From: Streptomyces pristinaespiralis
Lineage (GTDB): Bacteria > Actinomycetota > Actinomycetes > Streptomycetales > Streptomycetaceae
Direction: 5' to 3'
DNA length: 64,000 nucleotides
Assembly: GCF_001278075.1 (NCBI RefSeq)
Contig: NZ_CP011340.1
Coordinates: 7,189,501 to 7,253,500 of the forward strand
Positions 22,194-31,701 of the stretch are shown here, piece after piece; positions within the stretch are counted from its first letter, which is position 1, and each line of letters starts with the position of its first letter. The notes beneath the pieces are model-generated. The model made no database searches and was not told where the DNA came from. It saw only the letters and a program-made list of their open reading frames with translations. Both the position numbers and the translations under genes were made by a program.

Positions 22194-23748
22194 GGACACG
22201 CAGACCGCCGGCGGCACCCAGCACGGCGAGCAGCGCCACCGACGCGTACACCGCCCAGTCACCGAACCTGACGTACAGCGTGCTGCCGGTCGCCAGCGGC
22301 ACGTCGTAGACCGCGGCGGTGCTCCTCTCCGTCGAGAGCGGTGCTCCGACACGCTCGCCGCCCGCCGCGTACACCGCGCTCACGCCGGTGAGCGTGGCAT
22401 GCACCATCGGCCGGCCGCTCTCCGCCGCGCGCAGCGCCGCCAGCGACGCGTGCTGCTCGGGGGCCCAGCTCTCCTGGAACGACGACGTCGCCGACTGGGC
22501 CACCAGCACCTGCGCGCCGTCCCGGGTCAGCCGCCGGCTCATGTCGGGGAACGCCGACTCGAAACAGACCAGCGGCCCGAGCCGCGGACCGGGTGCCTGT
22601 GTGCCGTCACCCGGCAGCGTCATCACCACCGGAGCGTTCCCACGCAGCCGGTCCTCGCCCGCCGCGCGGCCCACCGACGTGGCCCAGCCGAGGAGCGACC
22701 TGGCCGGGATGTACTCACCGAACGGAACGAGCCGCATCTTGTCGTACCGGTCCCCGGTCGGCCCGTCCGGGCCGACGAGCACCGAACTCTTGTAGATCCC
22801 CGGCGCACCGGAGGCGTCTTCACTCCGCGCGTCCACATTGACCAGGACGGGGGCGCCGACCTCGCCGGACAGCGCGCCGAGGCGCTCGGCCAGATCGGGC
22901 CGTGTCCCGAGGTCCGCGCCGACGCTGCTCTCGCCCCAGACCACCAGATCGGGATCGCGCCCCTTCACTTCGCGCGTCAGCTCCTCGCCGCGGTCGAAGC
23001 GCCGCTCCGCGCTGAGCATGCCGCCGACGACCCCCGGCTGGACCACCGCGATCCGCAGCCGGCCCGACTCACGCGGCTGGGGCGCCCACACCCACACCAG
23101 GGTCACGGCGGTCGAGCAGAGGACGAGCGCCGCCAGCGCGGGGCGACGGGCGCTCCTGACCGCCAGGAGCAGCACGGCCACCGTGTTGACGGCCAGCACC
23201 AGCAGACTCACCAGCCAGACACCGCCGACCGAGGCCAGCCGCAGGGCGGGCGTCACCTCCCACTGGCTCGCGCCCAGCAGGCCCCACGGGCCGCCCAGCC
23301 CCTCCCAGGAGCGGACCAGTTCGATCATGAGCCAGCCGGCGGGGACGGCGCCGACGGCCGCCACCGCGCGGGCCGTCGAGGGCGTCCCGCCGAGCATGAG
23401 GCGCACGAGCACCCCCCACGGCGCCCACAACAGGCCCAGCAGCGCGGCCAGCACCAACAGGAAGACATGGAGGCTCGGCAGCAGCCAGTGATGCATGGCG
23501 ATCATGAAACCGGCACCGCCGAGCCAGCCCTCGAACGCCGCACGACGGGCGTTGGGCGCCGTGCGCAGCAGCAGCATCCACGGGACCAGGGCCAGATAGG
23601 CGAACCACCACAGGGACGGCTCCGGAAAGGCGAGCACGGGCAGCGCGCCCGTCACGACCGCGACGGCGCCGCGCGGCCCCCGTGAACGGAGAAACTGCTC
23701 GTGCCCGTCGTACCGCGTCCTGTCCCGCCTGCCGACCGGAATCCGCAT
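22117..23748 (-). CDS. lnt: Apolipoprotein N-acyltransferase
   Basis: A 543-residue membrane enzyme with about seven hydrophobic helices in the first 220 residues, a periplasm-facing nitrilase-type domain, and a last helix near 505. The catalytic triad is present: E273 (WGESSVG), K337 (YDKMRLVPFGEY) and C395 (LVCFESAFPD). Lnt adds the third acyl chain to lipoproteins in the membrane; Streptomyces often have two Lnt paralogues. ATG 23748 gives a family-length protein. The C-terminal coding end runs antisense to the Gfo/Idh gene. Confidence 0.93.
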   Translation of the reverse strand: MRIPVGRRDRTRYDGHEQFLRSRGPRGAVAVVTGALPVLAFPEPSLWWFAYLALVPWMLLLRTAPNARRAAFEGWLGGAGFMIAMHHWLLPSLHVFLLVLAALLGLLWAPWGVLVRLMLGGTPSTARAVAAVGAVPAGWLMIELVRSWEGLGGPWGLLGASQWEVTPALRLASVGGVWLVSLLVLAVNTVAVLLLAVRSARRPALAALVLCSTAVTLVWVWAPQPRESGRLRIAVVQPGVVGGMLSAERRFDRGEELTREVKGRDPDLVVWGESSVGADLGTRPDLAERLGALSGEVGAPVLVNVDARSEDASGAPGIYKSSVLVGPDGPTGDRYDKMRLVPFGEYIPARSLLGWATSVGRAAGEDRLRGNAPVVMTLPGDGTQAPGPRLGPLVCFESAFPDMSRRLTRDGAQVLVAQSATSSFQESWAPEQHASLAALRAAESGRPMVHATLTGVSAVYAAGGERVGAPLSTERSTAAVYDVPLATGSTLYVRFGDWAVYASVALLAVLGAAGGLRVLRRPAPGRAGPPARTTRESSRRPVR

Positions 23749-23939
23749 GCAGCGCCTCCTCGTCCGGCCTCGAGGGGCCACGAGCCGTTCACCACCAGTG
23801 TGCGCGAAGATCGGCGCCGACGAACAGTGCGCCTCTCCCGTCCCAGGGGCCACGAGGAGTACATCGCGGCGCCCTCAGGCGTCGCCGAGCGCGGCGTACC
23901 TCTCGCCTCAGCGTCGCCGGGCGCCGCGTTCCCGCCGCG

Positions 23940-24398
23940 TCAGGCGTCGACGGGCTGCCCGCCGCCGCGCCGCCACTTCTCCTCGATCACCACGGACCGC
24001 AGCCGCCATCCTGCTTCCTCGCGGGTCAGGACGAAGCCGTAACGGCCGCCCGACACGAACTCGTCGCCGGATTGCGTCCGCATCGGATTGAGGTAGTCGG
24101 CGCGCACCTCGGCCCGGTCACCCGGATACCCGCCCAGGTCCTGGACAGTCACCCGCCGGTTCACGATGAGGTGCTGACGGACGGGAAAGAGCCGCATCGC
24201 ACGCGCCAGCCACTCGGCGACCTCGGCCGCCGGCCCCTCGATACCGCCGGAGCCGCGGTAGTCGGCCCGGCCGTCGCCGGTGAACAGCGCCCGGTAGGCG
24301 TCCCAGTCGCCGTCGTCGACGGCCACCGCGTAGCCGGTGACGACATCGTCGACGGCGAGCCTGTCCATCACGGTCGCCAGATCCACGCGCTGTGTCAT
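23940..24398 (-). CDS. SnoaL-like/NTF2-fold protein
   Basis: A 152-residue protein with the SnoaL_4-type pattern: RLAVDDVVTGYAVAVDDGDW, YRALFTGDGRADYRGSGGIE, a central MRLFPVRQHLIVNRRVTV containing His, and WRLRSVVIEEKWRRG. Related proteins are aromatic-ring dioxygenase-like beta subunits or small hydroxylases and isomerases. ATG 24398 (MTQRVDL) is chosen over an upstream ATG with unconserved residues. Function unknown. Confidence 0.85.
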   Translation of the reverse strand: MTQRVDLATVMDRLAVDDVVTGYAVAVDDGDWDAYRALFTGDGRADYRGSGGIEGPAAEVAEWLARAMRLFPVRQHLIVNRRVTVQDLGGYPGDRAEVRADYLNPMRTQSGDEFVSGGRYGFVLTREEAGWRLRSVVIEEKWRRGGGQPVDA

Positions 24399-24487
24399 CG
24401 GGTCAGTGTCGGCCAGGCGGCGTGCCAGGCCAAGAGCCGTGCACACCCGTCACCCGCACGGCGTCGGCAACCGGCCATACTCCACCC

Positions 24488-25111
24488 ATGCGCATCGACT
24501 TCGATCCCGCCCGCTGTGACCGCGACGCCTTCTACCGGCTGCTGACGGCGACCGTCGTGCCACGCCCCATCGCCTGGGTGTCCACCACCTCGGCGGACGG
24601 CACCGACAATCTCGCCCCGCACTCGTTCTTCACGATCTCGTGCGTGGCACCGCCGGTCGTCCAGTTCACCTCGGTCGGGCGCAAGGACTCCTTGCGCAAC
24701 ATCGAGGAGACGGGGGAGTTCGTGGTGAACTTCGCGCCGGAGAGCATGTTCGAGCAGATCAACGCCACGGCGACGGATTTCCCCCGTGGGGTCAGCGAGT
24801 TCGACGCCGTCGGCGTTACCAGGGAGCCCGGCCTGCGGGTGAAGCCGCCGCGGGTCGCGGCATCACCCGTGGCTCTCGAGTGCGAACTGCACAGCACCCT
24901 GCGGCTCGGCGACTCGACCGTCGTCTTCGGCAGGGTGGTGCATGCCGCGGTCAGCGAGGAGGTCATGGCGGAGGGGCACCCCGAGGTGACCAGGCTGGCG
25001 CCGCTGACCCGGCTCGGCAGGGACGAGTGGGGCACGCTCGGCGGCGTGCGAGAGATCTCCCGTGTCCCGTACAGCCGTTGGCAGGAGACGCAGGCGCGGC
25101 CGGCCCGCTGA
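24488..25111 (+). CDS. Flavin reductase-like (FMN-binding split barrel) protein
   Basis: A 207-residue protein of the flavin reductase/DIM6-NTAB family. PRPIAWVSTTSADGTDNLAP and SFFTISCVAPPVVQF form the FMN-binding barrel, and RNIEETGEFVVNFAPE is a typical middle motif. Members reduce FMN with NAD(P)H or bind FMN for unknown reactions. It is divergent from the SnoaL-like gene (89 bp) and its stop is 3 bp from the stop of the convergent methyltransferase. Confidence 0.92.
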   Translation: MRIDFDPARCDRDAFYRLLTATVVPRPIAWVSTTSADGTDNLAPHSFFTISCVAPPVVQFTSVGRKDSLRNIEETGEFVVNFAPESMFEQINATATDFPRGVSEFDAVGVTREPGLRVKPPRVAASPVALECELHSTLRLGDSTVVFGRVVHAAVSEEVMAEGHPEVTRLAPLTRLGRDEWGTLGGVREISRVPYSRWQETQARPAR

Positions 25112-25114
25112 GGC

Positions 25115-26278
25115 TCAGCGCCGTACGGCCTTGAGCACGACGAACTTGGGGTCGCCGGCGACGACTTCGCAGTTTCCGAACAGCCGCCGGAGCCGCACGT
25201 GGTAGCCGAGATGCCGGTTGCCGACGACCCAGAGCTCACCACCGGGACGCAGCGCGCGGCGCGCGTCGGCGAACATCCGCCGTGCCGCCGTGTCGGTCGT
25301 CGCGCGGTGCGAGTGGAACGGCGGGTTGTTCAGGACGAGGTCGACCGACGCGTCCGCGAGGGCGGACAGCCCGTCGCCGACCAGGAACTTCGCCGTGCCG
25401 GACGGCACGTTGTCCTGGAAGGTGGCCTCCGCGGAGGCCACGGCGGAGTACGACTCGTCGACGAAGGTGATTTCCGCCTCGGGATCGGCCAGTGCCGCCG
25501 CCGTGCCGACCACGCCGTTGCCGCAGCCCAGGTCCACGACCCGCGCCGGGCCGTGGCGCCGCGGCAGGTGGCGGAGGAAGAAGCGGGTGCCGATGTCGAG
25601 GCGTTCCGCGCAGAAGATGCCCGCGTGGTTGGTGACGGTGCGGCCGGCGAGGACCCCGGTGTCGGACGGCAGGGCGTACCGCAGCGGCCACGGGCTCGGG
25701 AGCCGGGGGAGGGCCGGGTCGGGGCTGCAGAAGATCAGCCGCGCCTTCTTCACCGCGAGTGACGTCCTGGTGGGCCCGAGGATGCGCTCGAACAGCTTCA
25801 GCGTGGACGTGTGGATCTCCGTGACCATGCCCGTGCCGACGACGACGGTGTCCGCGTCCACGGACGGCGCCAGCCGGTGCAGCTGGTCCTCGAGCAGCGC
25901 GAGACTCTTCGGCACCCGGATCAGGAGCACGTCGATGTGCTCCGGTGGTTCGTCCCTCGCGGTGAGCAGCCTCACCGCGCCCGGCTCGACGCCCCCTCGG
26001 CGGAGATTGCCGCGGGTCGCCTCCTGGCCCAGGAAGGAGTCGGTGATCTGGATGATCTCCCCGGTCGCGTGGGCGGCGAGGGAGGTGACCAGCGCGCCCC
26101 ACCGGTCGCCGACGACGGCCACCGTGCCGGACAGGTCCACCGGCGGGGCGTCGTCGATGCCGTGCAGATGGCGGAGCAGGTACTCGTCGGCGGCGTCCCA
26201 GGCGCGGAGCGTGTCGCGCGGGTCCTCGGGGAAGCGGGCGAGCTCGTACGCGCCCCATGGCGTGGTCAGACGGTTCAT
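25115..26278 (-). CDS. RlmG-like rRNA (guanine-N2) methyltransferase
   Basis: A 387-residue protein with the two-lobed RsmC/RlmG layout. The N-terminal half is a degenerate methyltransferase fold; the C-terminal half has SAM motif I VVDLGCGNGVVGTAAAL near residue 245 and the amino-methylating NPPF tetrad in LVLNNPPFHSH near 312. RlmG makes m2G in 23S rRNA helix 74 in E. coli. The substrate in actinomycetes is unproven, so no gene symbol is given. Confidence 0.9.
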   Translation of the reverse strand: MNRLTTPWGAYELARFPEDPRDTLRAWDAADEYLLRHLHGIDDAPPVDLSGTVAVVGDRWGALVTSLAAHATGEIIQITDSFLGQEATRGNLRRGGVEPGAVRLLTARDEPPEHIDVLLIRVPKSLALLEDQLHRLAPSVDADTVVVGTGMVTEIHTSTLKLFERILGPTRTSLAVKKARLIFCSPDPALPRLPSPWPLRYALPSDTGVLAGRTVTNHAGIFCAERLDIGTRFFLRHLPRRHGPARVVDLGCGNGVVGTAAALADPEAEITFVDESYSAVASAEATFQDNVPSGTAKFLVGDGLSALADASVDLVLNNPPFHSHRATTDTAARRMFADARRALRPGGELWVVGNRHLGYHVRLRRLFGNCEVVAGDPKFVVLKAVRR

Positions 26279-26378
26279 CGTGCACTCAGGCTAGCCGAGC
26301 GGGGGAGGGACACTGCCCGCCGCCGGGCGGCGCGGCCGGGCAGCGGCAGCACGGGGTGCCGGCGCCGGCCGCTGCTCG

Positions 26379-26558
26379 CTACGCGGCGCGCTGTACGTCC
26401 TCGCGTGCCGCAGCGGCCCACTCCACCACCAGTGCCTCGTACTCCGGACGCCGGTCCTCGGGCAGCGCGCCGTCGGCCCACAGCTCTCGGATCCGTGCGT
26501 TCAGCTCGGATGCGGACAACAAGGTTTCGGATTCGGACTCGCGGGGAAAGGCGGACAT
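26379..26558 (-). CDS. Small acidic helical protein (59 residues)
   Basis: ATG 26558 starts a 59-residue acidic protein ending at TAG 26379-26381: the core runs ELNARIRELWADGALPED, then RRPEYEALVVEWAAAA. It is helical, Glu-rich and without cysteine. Codon third positions are GC-rich in the body. It is similar in style to conserved small Streptomyces proteins but I do not recognise it. It sits between the RlmG-like gene and uppP, all on the minus strand. Confidence 0.65.
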   Translation of the reverse strand: MSAFPRESESETLLSASELNARIRELWADGALPEDRRPEYEALVVEWAAAAREDVQRAA

Positions 26559-26612
26559 GTTTGCCAGGTTACGGCCTCGGTGCCGCGCCCGTCTTCCCCG
26601 CGAACTGCTCGC

Positions 26613-27488
26613 TCAGTCCCCCGACTCACCCGCGTGCGGGCTCAGCACATCCGTCCCCACCAGGATGTACAGCAGGATTCCGAGCAGAATCCGGTAGATC
26701 ACGAACGGCATGAAGCTCTTCGTAGTGATGAATTTCATGAACCAGGCGATCACCGCGTAGCCCACACCGAAGGCGATGACCGTCGCGAAGATCGTCGGCC
26801 CCCACGACACATGGCCGCCCTCGCCCGCGTCCTTGAGCTCGAACAGCCCCGACGCCAGCACGGCGGGGATCGCGAGCAGGAACGAGTAACGGGCCGCCGC
26901 CTCACGGGTGTAGCCCATCAGCAGACCGCCGCTGATGGTGGCGCCGGAGCGGGAGACGCCCGGGATCAGCGCCATCGCCTGGCAGACGCCGTAGATCAGA
27001 CCGTCGCGGACGCTCAAATCCTTGAGCGTCTTGCGCTCCTTGACCACCCGGTGCCGGCCGCCCGCCTCGTCACGGGCGGCGAGCCGGTCCGCGAAGCCGA
27101 GGACGATGCCCATGACGATCAAAGTCGTGGCGATGAGGCGCAGATCACGGAACGGGCCCTCGATCTGGTCCTTCAGCGTGACGCCCAGCACACCGATCGG
27201 GATAGAGCCGACGATCACGAGCCAGCCCATCTGCGCGTCGTGGTCGCCGCGCATCGCCTTGTCGGTGAGCGACCTGAACCACGCGGACACGATCCGGGCG
27301 ATGTCCTTGCGGAAATAGATGAGGACGGCCGTCTCCGTGCCGATCTGGGTGATCGCGGTGAACGCGGCCCCCGGGTCGTGCCAGCCAGCGAACGCGGCGG
27401 TGAGCCGGAGATGCGCGCTGGAGGAGATGGGGAGGAACTCCGTCAGCCCCTGGACGAGCCCGAGGATGAATGATTCGAACCAAGACAT
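26613..27488 (-). CDS. uppP: Undecaprenyl-diphosphate phosphatase
   Basis: A 291-residue membrane protein with about eight helices. The two catalytic signatures are present: GLVQGLTEFLPISSSAHLRL near residues 10-29 and LIPGVSRSGATISGGLLMG near 175. UppP (BacA) recycles undecaprenyl diphosphate to the monophosphate carrier for peptidoglycan and confers bacitracin resistance. ATG 27488 is the only start that keeps the conserved MSWFESFILG end. Confidence 0.97.
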   Translation of the reverse strand: MSWFESFILGLVQGLTEFLPISSSAHLRLTAAFAGWHDPGAAFTAITQIGTETAVLIYFRKDIARIVSAWFRSLTDKAMRGDHDAQMGWLVIVGSIPIGVLGVTLKDQIEGPFRDLRLIATTLIVMGIVLGFADRLAARDEAGGRHRVVKERKTLKDLSVRDGLIYGVCQAMALIPGVSRSGATISGGLLMGYTREAAARYSFLLAIPAVLASGLFELKDAGEGGHVSWGPTIFATVIAFGVGYAVIAWFMKFITTKSFMPFVIYRILLGILLYILVGTDVLSPHAGESGD

Positions 27489-27746
27489 GAAAGCTACGCC
27501 ACCCAAGAGCTGATCACGGTCTGTCAGGCGCGCGCGAAGGCACATGACCCGTGAGATACGACTCACGTACGTCATCGGGCCGGCGCCGGGTGGCAGCGTA
27601 GCGCCCCAAAATGAAGCGCTTGCCGCAGCCCCCGCCGCAGGGGCGGGACACGGCCCCGCCCGCGCCCGTCGCACGCGGGTCCCAAGAGGCGGCGGCGGGA
27701 CCGGCGCACGGTGTTCCCGCGCGCGTGCCGCAGCGGCCGGGGACTC

Positions 27747-28583
27747 CTACGCCGCTGCGGTGTTCGATGCCTTCGGCGACTCGGCTGCCGGTGCCGCGCC
27801 TTCGGCGACGCGGGCGTCGGAAGTGCCGGCGATGCGGGCTTCGGTGGTGCGGCCCTCGGTGTCGCCGGCGCCCCGATCCTCGGTGCCGCGGAGGCGGTGG
27901 CGCTTGGTCCAGGCGACCGCGGCGGCGGCCAGGCCCGTCACCACGATGAAGCCCATCGCTATCAGGAAGGCGGGAGACGTCGGCGAGCCCGCCCGGCTGC
28001 CGGCGACCACGTACGCCGCCGTGTTGGGGATCGAGCCCAGACCGGTCGCCAGGAGAAAGGGCAGATAGCCCATGCGGGACACGGCCGCGCAGTAGTTGGC
28101 GGCGGCGAACGGCACACCCGGGAACAGCCGGATCGCCAGCATCGAACGGAAACCGTGCCGGCTGAGCTGACCGTCGGCGGCCTTCAGCCAGCGGCCCCGC
28201 AGCAGCGGCCGGAGCGCTTCCTGACCGAGCAACCGGCCCAGCGTGAAGGCGATGCCGGCCCCCAGCACCGTGCCGGCGAGTGCCGCCGCGAGCCCGGCCT
28301 GCGAACCGAACAGCGCCCCCGCCGCCAGATTGAGGATCGGCCGCGGCACGAACGCCGCCGTGCACACCCCGTACCCGACGCCGAACAGCACGACGGCCGC
28401 CGGCCCGCCCAACTGCGGCGGCCAGCCCGCCGAGAGCAGCCGCTGCGGCTCGTAGAGCAGGACCGTCACCGCCGCGGAGGCCAGCACCACCGCGAGAAGG
28501 GACAGCCGCGACCAGGGCGAGAACAGCGCCCTGGAACAGCGGAAGGCGAGGCCGGATGCCGGCCTGGGGACGGGGTCGAGCAT
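27747..28583 (-). CDS. TVP38/TMEM64-family membrane protein (VTT domain)
   Basis: A 278-residue membrane protein with six hydrophobic segments. The VTT/SNARE-associated motif is seen in LNLAAGALFGSQAGLAAAL, then LGRLLGQEALRPLLRGRW, then IRLFPGVPFAAANYCAA, which has the family's RxxPGxP/FxxxN pattern. The last 45 residues are a hydrophilic Thr/Glu/Ala-rich tail. Relatives move or scramble lipids; the role here is unknown. It lies upstream of uppP on the same strand, with 258 bp between. Confidence 0.9.
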   Translation of the reverse strand: MLDPVPRPASGLAFRCSRALFSPWSRLSLLAVVLASAAVTVLLYEPQRLLSAGWPPQLGGPAAVVLFGVGYGVCTAAFVPRPILNLAAGALFGSQAGLAAALAGTVLGAGIAFTLGRLLGQEALRPLLRGRWLKAADGQLSRHGFRSMLAIRLFPGVPFAAANYCAAVSRMGYLPFLLATGLGSIPNTAAYVVAGSRAGSPTSPAFLIAMGFIVVTGLAAAAVAWTKRHRLRGTEDRGAGDTEGRTTEARIAGTSDARVAEGAAPAAESPKASNTAAA

Positions 28584-28632
28584 CCGGGGAGACTAACCGA
28601 CAGCCGCCCGTGATCGCCTTATTGTGTGCCGT

Positions 28633-29331
28633 ATGACGCACGTCGTACCGCGCAGCGATCTCGCCGGGACCGTCATGGACCGGCTCGTCGTCGTGTATCC
28701 GGCCGCGGCGGACGCGGACCGTGCCGCCAAGGCCGCCGCGTACATGAAGGGCGTCGCCCCGTTCCTCGGCATCCCCACGCCCGAACGGAGAAAGCTGTCC
28801 CGCACGGTGCTCGCCGGCACGCCCCGGCCCGACGAGGCCGACTGCACGGCCGTGGCCCTGCGCTGCTGGGCACTGCCCGAGCGGGAGTACCACTACTTCG
28901 CCGCCGACTACCTCCGCCGCCACGTCGGCCGCTGCTCCTCCGGCTTCCTGCCGGTGGCACGCCGGCTCGTCACCACCGTGCCCTGGTGGGACACCGTCGA
29001 CGTGCTCGCCGTTCATGTCGTCGGACCCCTGGTGGCCGCCGATCCGGCGCTCGGGGCCGTGATGGACGAATGGATCGACGACGAGGACGTGTGGGTGGTG
29101 CGCACGGCACTCCTGCACCAACTGCGCTTCCGGGCCGCGACGGACAGCGGCAGGCTGTTCGACCACTGCCTCCGTCAGGCCGGCCACCCCGACTTCTTCG
29201 TCCGCAAGGCGATCGGCTGGGCCCTGCGCCAGTACGCCGCGACCGACCCCGACGCCGTACGGCAGTTCGTCGACGGCGCCCGGGACCGCCTGTCGCCGCT
29301 GTCCGCCCGCGAGGCGCTCAAGCACCTGTGA
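28633..29331 (+). CDS. AlkD-like DNA alkylation repair protein
   Basis: A 232-residue all-helical HEAT-repeat protein of the AlkC/AlkD glycosylase type. Visible signatures include MKGVAPFLGIPTPERRKLSR near residue 36, PWWDTVDVLAVHVVGPLV near 117 with the catalytic-type W and D, and FVRKAIGWALRQYAATDPD near 195. AlkD removes bulky or cationic alkylated bases without flipping them. ATG 28633 is preferred over GTG 28624. It is divergent from the TVP38 gene by 49 bp. Confidence 0.9.
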   Translation: MTHVVPRSDLAGTVMDRLVVVYPAAADADRAAKAAAYMKGVAPFLGIPTPERRKLSRTVLAGTPRPDEADCTAVALRCWALPEREYHYFAADYLRRHVGRCSSGFLPVARRLVTTVPWWDTVDVLAVHVVGPLVAADPALGAVMDEWIDDEDVWVVRTALLHQLRFRAATDSGRLFDHCLRQAGHPDFFVRKAIGWALRQYAATDPDAVRQFVDGARDRLSPLSAREALKHL

Positions 29332-29637
29332 CGGCGCGGATGACGGGCCCCCGGCGATCCGCTCCCGCGTGAAGCGGCCCGCCGGGAAAACCGTTCGACG
29401 CCCGCACCCTCGGCGGGCGATCATTCACCCATGTTCAGGCACGCCTTCCTCGCAGCGCGGTCCGCAGTCGCGGACGCGCCGAAGGCTGCCGTTCCTCCCG
29501 CAGCCGGTGCTGTCACGGCGCCCCTCGACGGCGCCCGAAGCTGACCCTTCCCGGATCGTCCGGCGGACCCCGCAGGGGGAGGGTCGGCCAGGCCCAGGGG
29601 TCCCACACTTCGAGTTCCGGGAAGGAACCAACGCGCC
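29332..29637. other. Leader region of the divergent EF-Tu gene
   Basis: No gene is seen. The last part can form an extended hairpin: GACCCTTCCC (from 29543) opposite GGGGGAGGGTC (ending 29585), with smaller nested stems such as GTCC-GGC-GGAC. The strong ribosome-binding site GGAAGGA lies near 29620. The structured leader suggests regulation at transcript level, unproven. Confidence 0.45.
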
Positions 29638-30807
29638 ATGCCCAAGACGGCATACGTGCGGACCAAGCCGCACCTGAACATCGGCACCATGGGCCACGTC
29701 GACCACGGCAAGACCACCCTGACCGCCGCCATCACCAAAGTCCTCAGTGAGCGGGGGAGCGGCACGTTCGTGCCGTTCGACAGGATCGACCGGGCGCCCG
29801 AGGAGGCCGCGCGGGGCATCACCATCAACATCGCGCACGTCGAGTACGAGACCGACACCCGCCACTACGCCCACGTGGACATGCCGGGTCACGCCGACTA
29901 CGTCAAGAACATGGTCACCGGCGCCGCCCAGCTGGACGGCGCGATCCTCGTCGTCTCCGCGCTCGACGGCGTCATGCCGCAGACCGCGGAGCACGTGCTG
30001 CTCGCCCGCCAGGTGGGCGTCGACCACATCGTCGTCGCCATCAACAAGGCCGACGCGGGGGACGACGAGCTGACCGACCTCGTCGAGCTGGAGGTCCGGG
30101 AGCTCCTGACCGCACACGGGTACGGCGGCGACGCCGCGCCGGTCGTGCGTGTCTCGGGGCTGCGGGCGCTCGAGGGCGACCCGCGCTGGACGGCCGCCGT
30201 CGAGGCACTGCTCGACGCCGTCGACACCTATGTGTCGATGCCGGTCAGGTACACGGACGCGCCGTTCCTGCTGCCGGTGGAGAACGTGCTCACCATCACG
30301 GGGCGCGGGACCGTCGTCACCGGGGCCGTCGAGCGCGGCACCGTACGGGTCGGCGACCGCGTGCAGGTGCTCGGCGCGGACACCGAGAGCGTGGTGACGG
30401 GACTGGAGACCTTCGGCAAGCCGATGGAGTCGGCCGAGGCCGGGGACAACGTGGCGCTGCTGCTCCGCGGTCTGCACCGCGACCGGGTCCGACGCGGCCA
30501 CGTCGTCGCCGCGCCCGGCAGCGTCGTGCCGAGCCGGCGCTTCACCGCGCAGGTGTACGTGCTGTCCGCCCGTGAGGGCGGCCGGAGCACACCGGTCTCC
30601 ACCGGCTACCGGCCGCAGTTCTACATCCGCACCGCGGACGTCGTCGGCGACATCGACCTCGGCGGGACCGGCGTGGCACGGCCCGGCGAGACGGTGACGC
30701 TGACCGTCGAGCTCGGCCGGGACGTCCCGCTCGAGCCCGGGCTCGGCTTCGCGATCCGCGAGGGCGGCCGCACGGTCGGCGCGGGCACGGTGACGGCCGT
30801 GCTGTGA
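29638..30807 (+). CDS. tuf3: Divergent elongation factor Tu (tuf3-type)
   Basis: A 389-residue EF-Tu with all three domains, slightly shorter than the housekeeping 397. G1 is GHVDHGKT (19-26), the switch I region RGITI is at 60-64, G3 is DMPGHADY (81-88, where housekeeping EF-Tu has DCPGHADY), and G4 is NKAD (136-139). The C-terminal domain shows [11 protein letters not shown]. Streptomyces carry tuf1 and, in some strains, a diverged tuf3 induced under stress; this gene stands alone, not with fusA, which supports the tuf3 reading. It should deliver aminoacyl-tRNA but may act under special conditions or resist elfamycins. Confidence 0.9.
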   Translation: MPKTAYVRTKPHLNIGTMGHVDHGKTTLTAAITKVLSERGSGTFVPFDRIDRAPEEAARGITINIAHVEYETDTRHYAHVDMPGHADYVKNMVTGAAQLDGAILVVSALDGVMPQTAEHVLLARQVGVDHIVVAINKADAGDDELTDLVELEVRELLTAHGYGGDAAPVVRVSGLRALEGDPRWTAAVEALLDAVDTYVSMPVRYTDAPFLLPVENVLTITGRGTVVTGAVERGTVRVGDRVQVLGADTESVVTGLETFGKPMESAEAGDNVALLLRGLHRDRVRRGHVVAAPGSVVPSRRFTAQVYVLSAREGGRSTPVSTGYRPQFYIRTADVVGDIDLGGTGVARPGETVTLTVELGRDVPLEPGLGFAIREGGRTVGAGTVTAVL

Positions 30808-30837
30808 GGCGGGGCGCGGGACGGGGAGAATGGCCCG

Positions 30838-31680
30838 GTGAACGAGCCGATCCCCGTCCTGCGCGCCGTCGACGGCGGCACCGCCAAGCTCATGCCCGAC
30901 GTGGACCACGAGCGGGCCTGGCTGCTGACCGTCGACGGCGCCCCGCAGTCGTACGTCGACCTGGACGATCCCACGCACCTCGAGTTCGAGTACCTGCGCC
31001 GGCTCGCCCACGTCGTCGACTGCGCGGCCGACGAGGGCACGCCGCTCTGTGTGCTGCACCTCGGCGGCGGCGCCCTCACGCTGCCGCGCTACATCGCCGC
31101 CACCAGGCCAGGCTCCCGTCAGGACGTGGTCGAGTACGACGCCGGGCTCGTCGACCTGGTCGCCGAGCATCTGCCGCTGCCGGACGGGTCCGGCGTCACC
31201 GTCCACCGTGCCGACGCGCGCACCTGGACCGAGGAGGCGGCGGACTCCGTGGACATGGTGGTCGCGGACGTCTTCGGCGGGTCACGGGTCCCGGCGCACC
31301 TGACCACGGTCGAGTACGCGAGGGCCGCGGAACGGGTGCTCCGGCCGGGCGGCGTCTACGCCGCCAACCTCGCCGACGGCGCGCCGTTCACCTTCCTCCG
31401 CTCCCAACTCGCGACCTTCGCGGAGGTCTTCGCCGAACTCGTCCTCATCGCGGAACCCTCGGTGCTGCGGGGGCGCCGCTTCGGCAACGCGGTGCTGCTC
31501 GCCTCGCAGTCGCCGATCGACACGGGGCCGCTGGCGCGGCGGACGGCGTCCGACGCGTTCCCGGCACGGGTCGAGCAGGGGGCGGCGCTGACGCGGCTGC
31601 GGGGCGGCGCGGGGCCGGTGGACGACACGAAGGCGGTGCGGTCGCCACAGCCGCCGGACGGAGCGTTCACGGTGGGGTGA
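30838..31680 (+). CDS. Spermidine synthase-like methyltransferase-fold protein
   Basis: A 280-residue Rossmann protein of the spermidine/spermine synthase superfamily: VLHLGGGALTLPRYIAATRP (nucleotide loop near residue 71), VVEYDAGLVDLV (acidic strand end), and MVVADVFGGSRVPAHLTTVE (the D near 141 takes the place of the synthase catalytic D). No membrane helices precede it, unlike the MFS-fused forms. It begins with GTG 30838, 30 bp after EF-Tu. True polyamine synthase activity is not established. The palindromic repeat follows its stop. Confidence 0.85.
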   Translation: MNEPIPVLRAVDGGTAKLMPDVDHERAWLLTVDGAPQSYVDLDDPTHLEFEYLRRLAHVVDCAADEGTPLCVLHLGGGALTLPRYIAATRPGSRQDVVEYDAGLVDLVAEHLPLPDGSGVTVHRADARTWTEEAADSVDMVVADVFGGSRVPAHLTTVEYARAAERVLRPGGVYAANLADGAPFTFLRSQLATFAEVFAELVLIAEPSVLRGRRFGNAVLLASQSPIDTGPLARRTASDAFPARVEQGAALTRLRGGAGPVDDTKAVRSPQPPDGAFTVG

Positions 31681-31701
31681 CGGTCCGCTGCGCGGGGCGT
31701 T

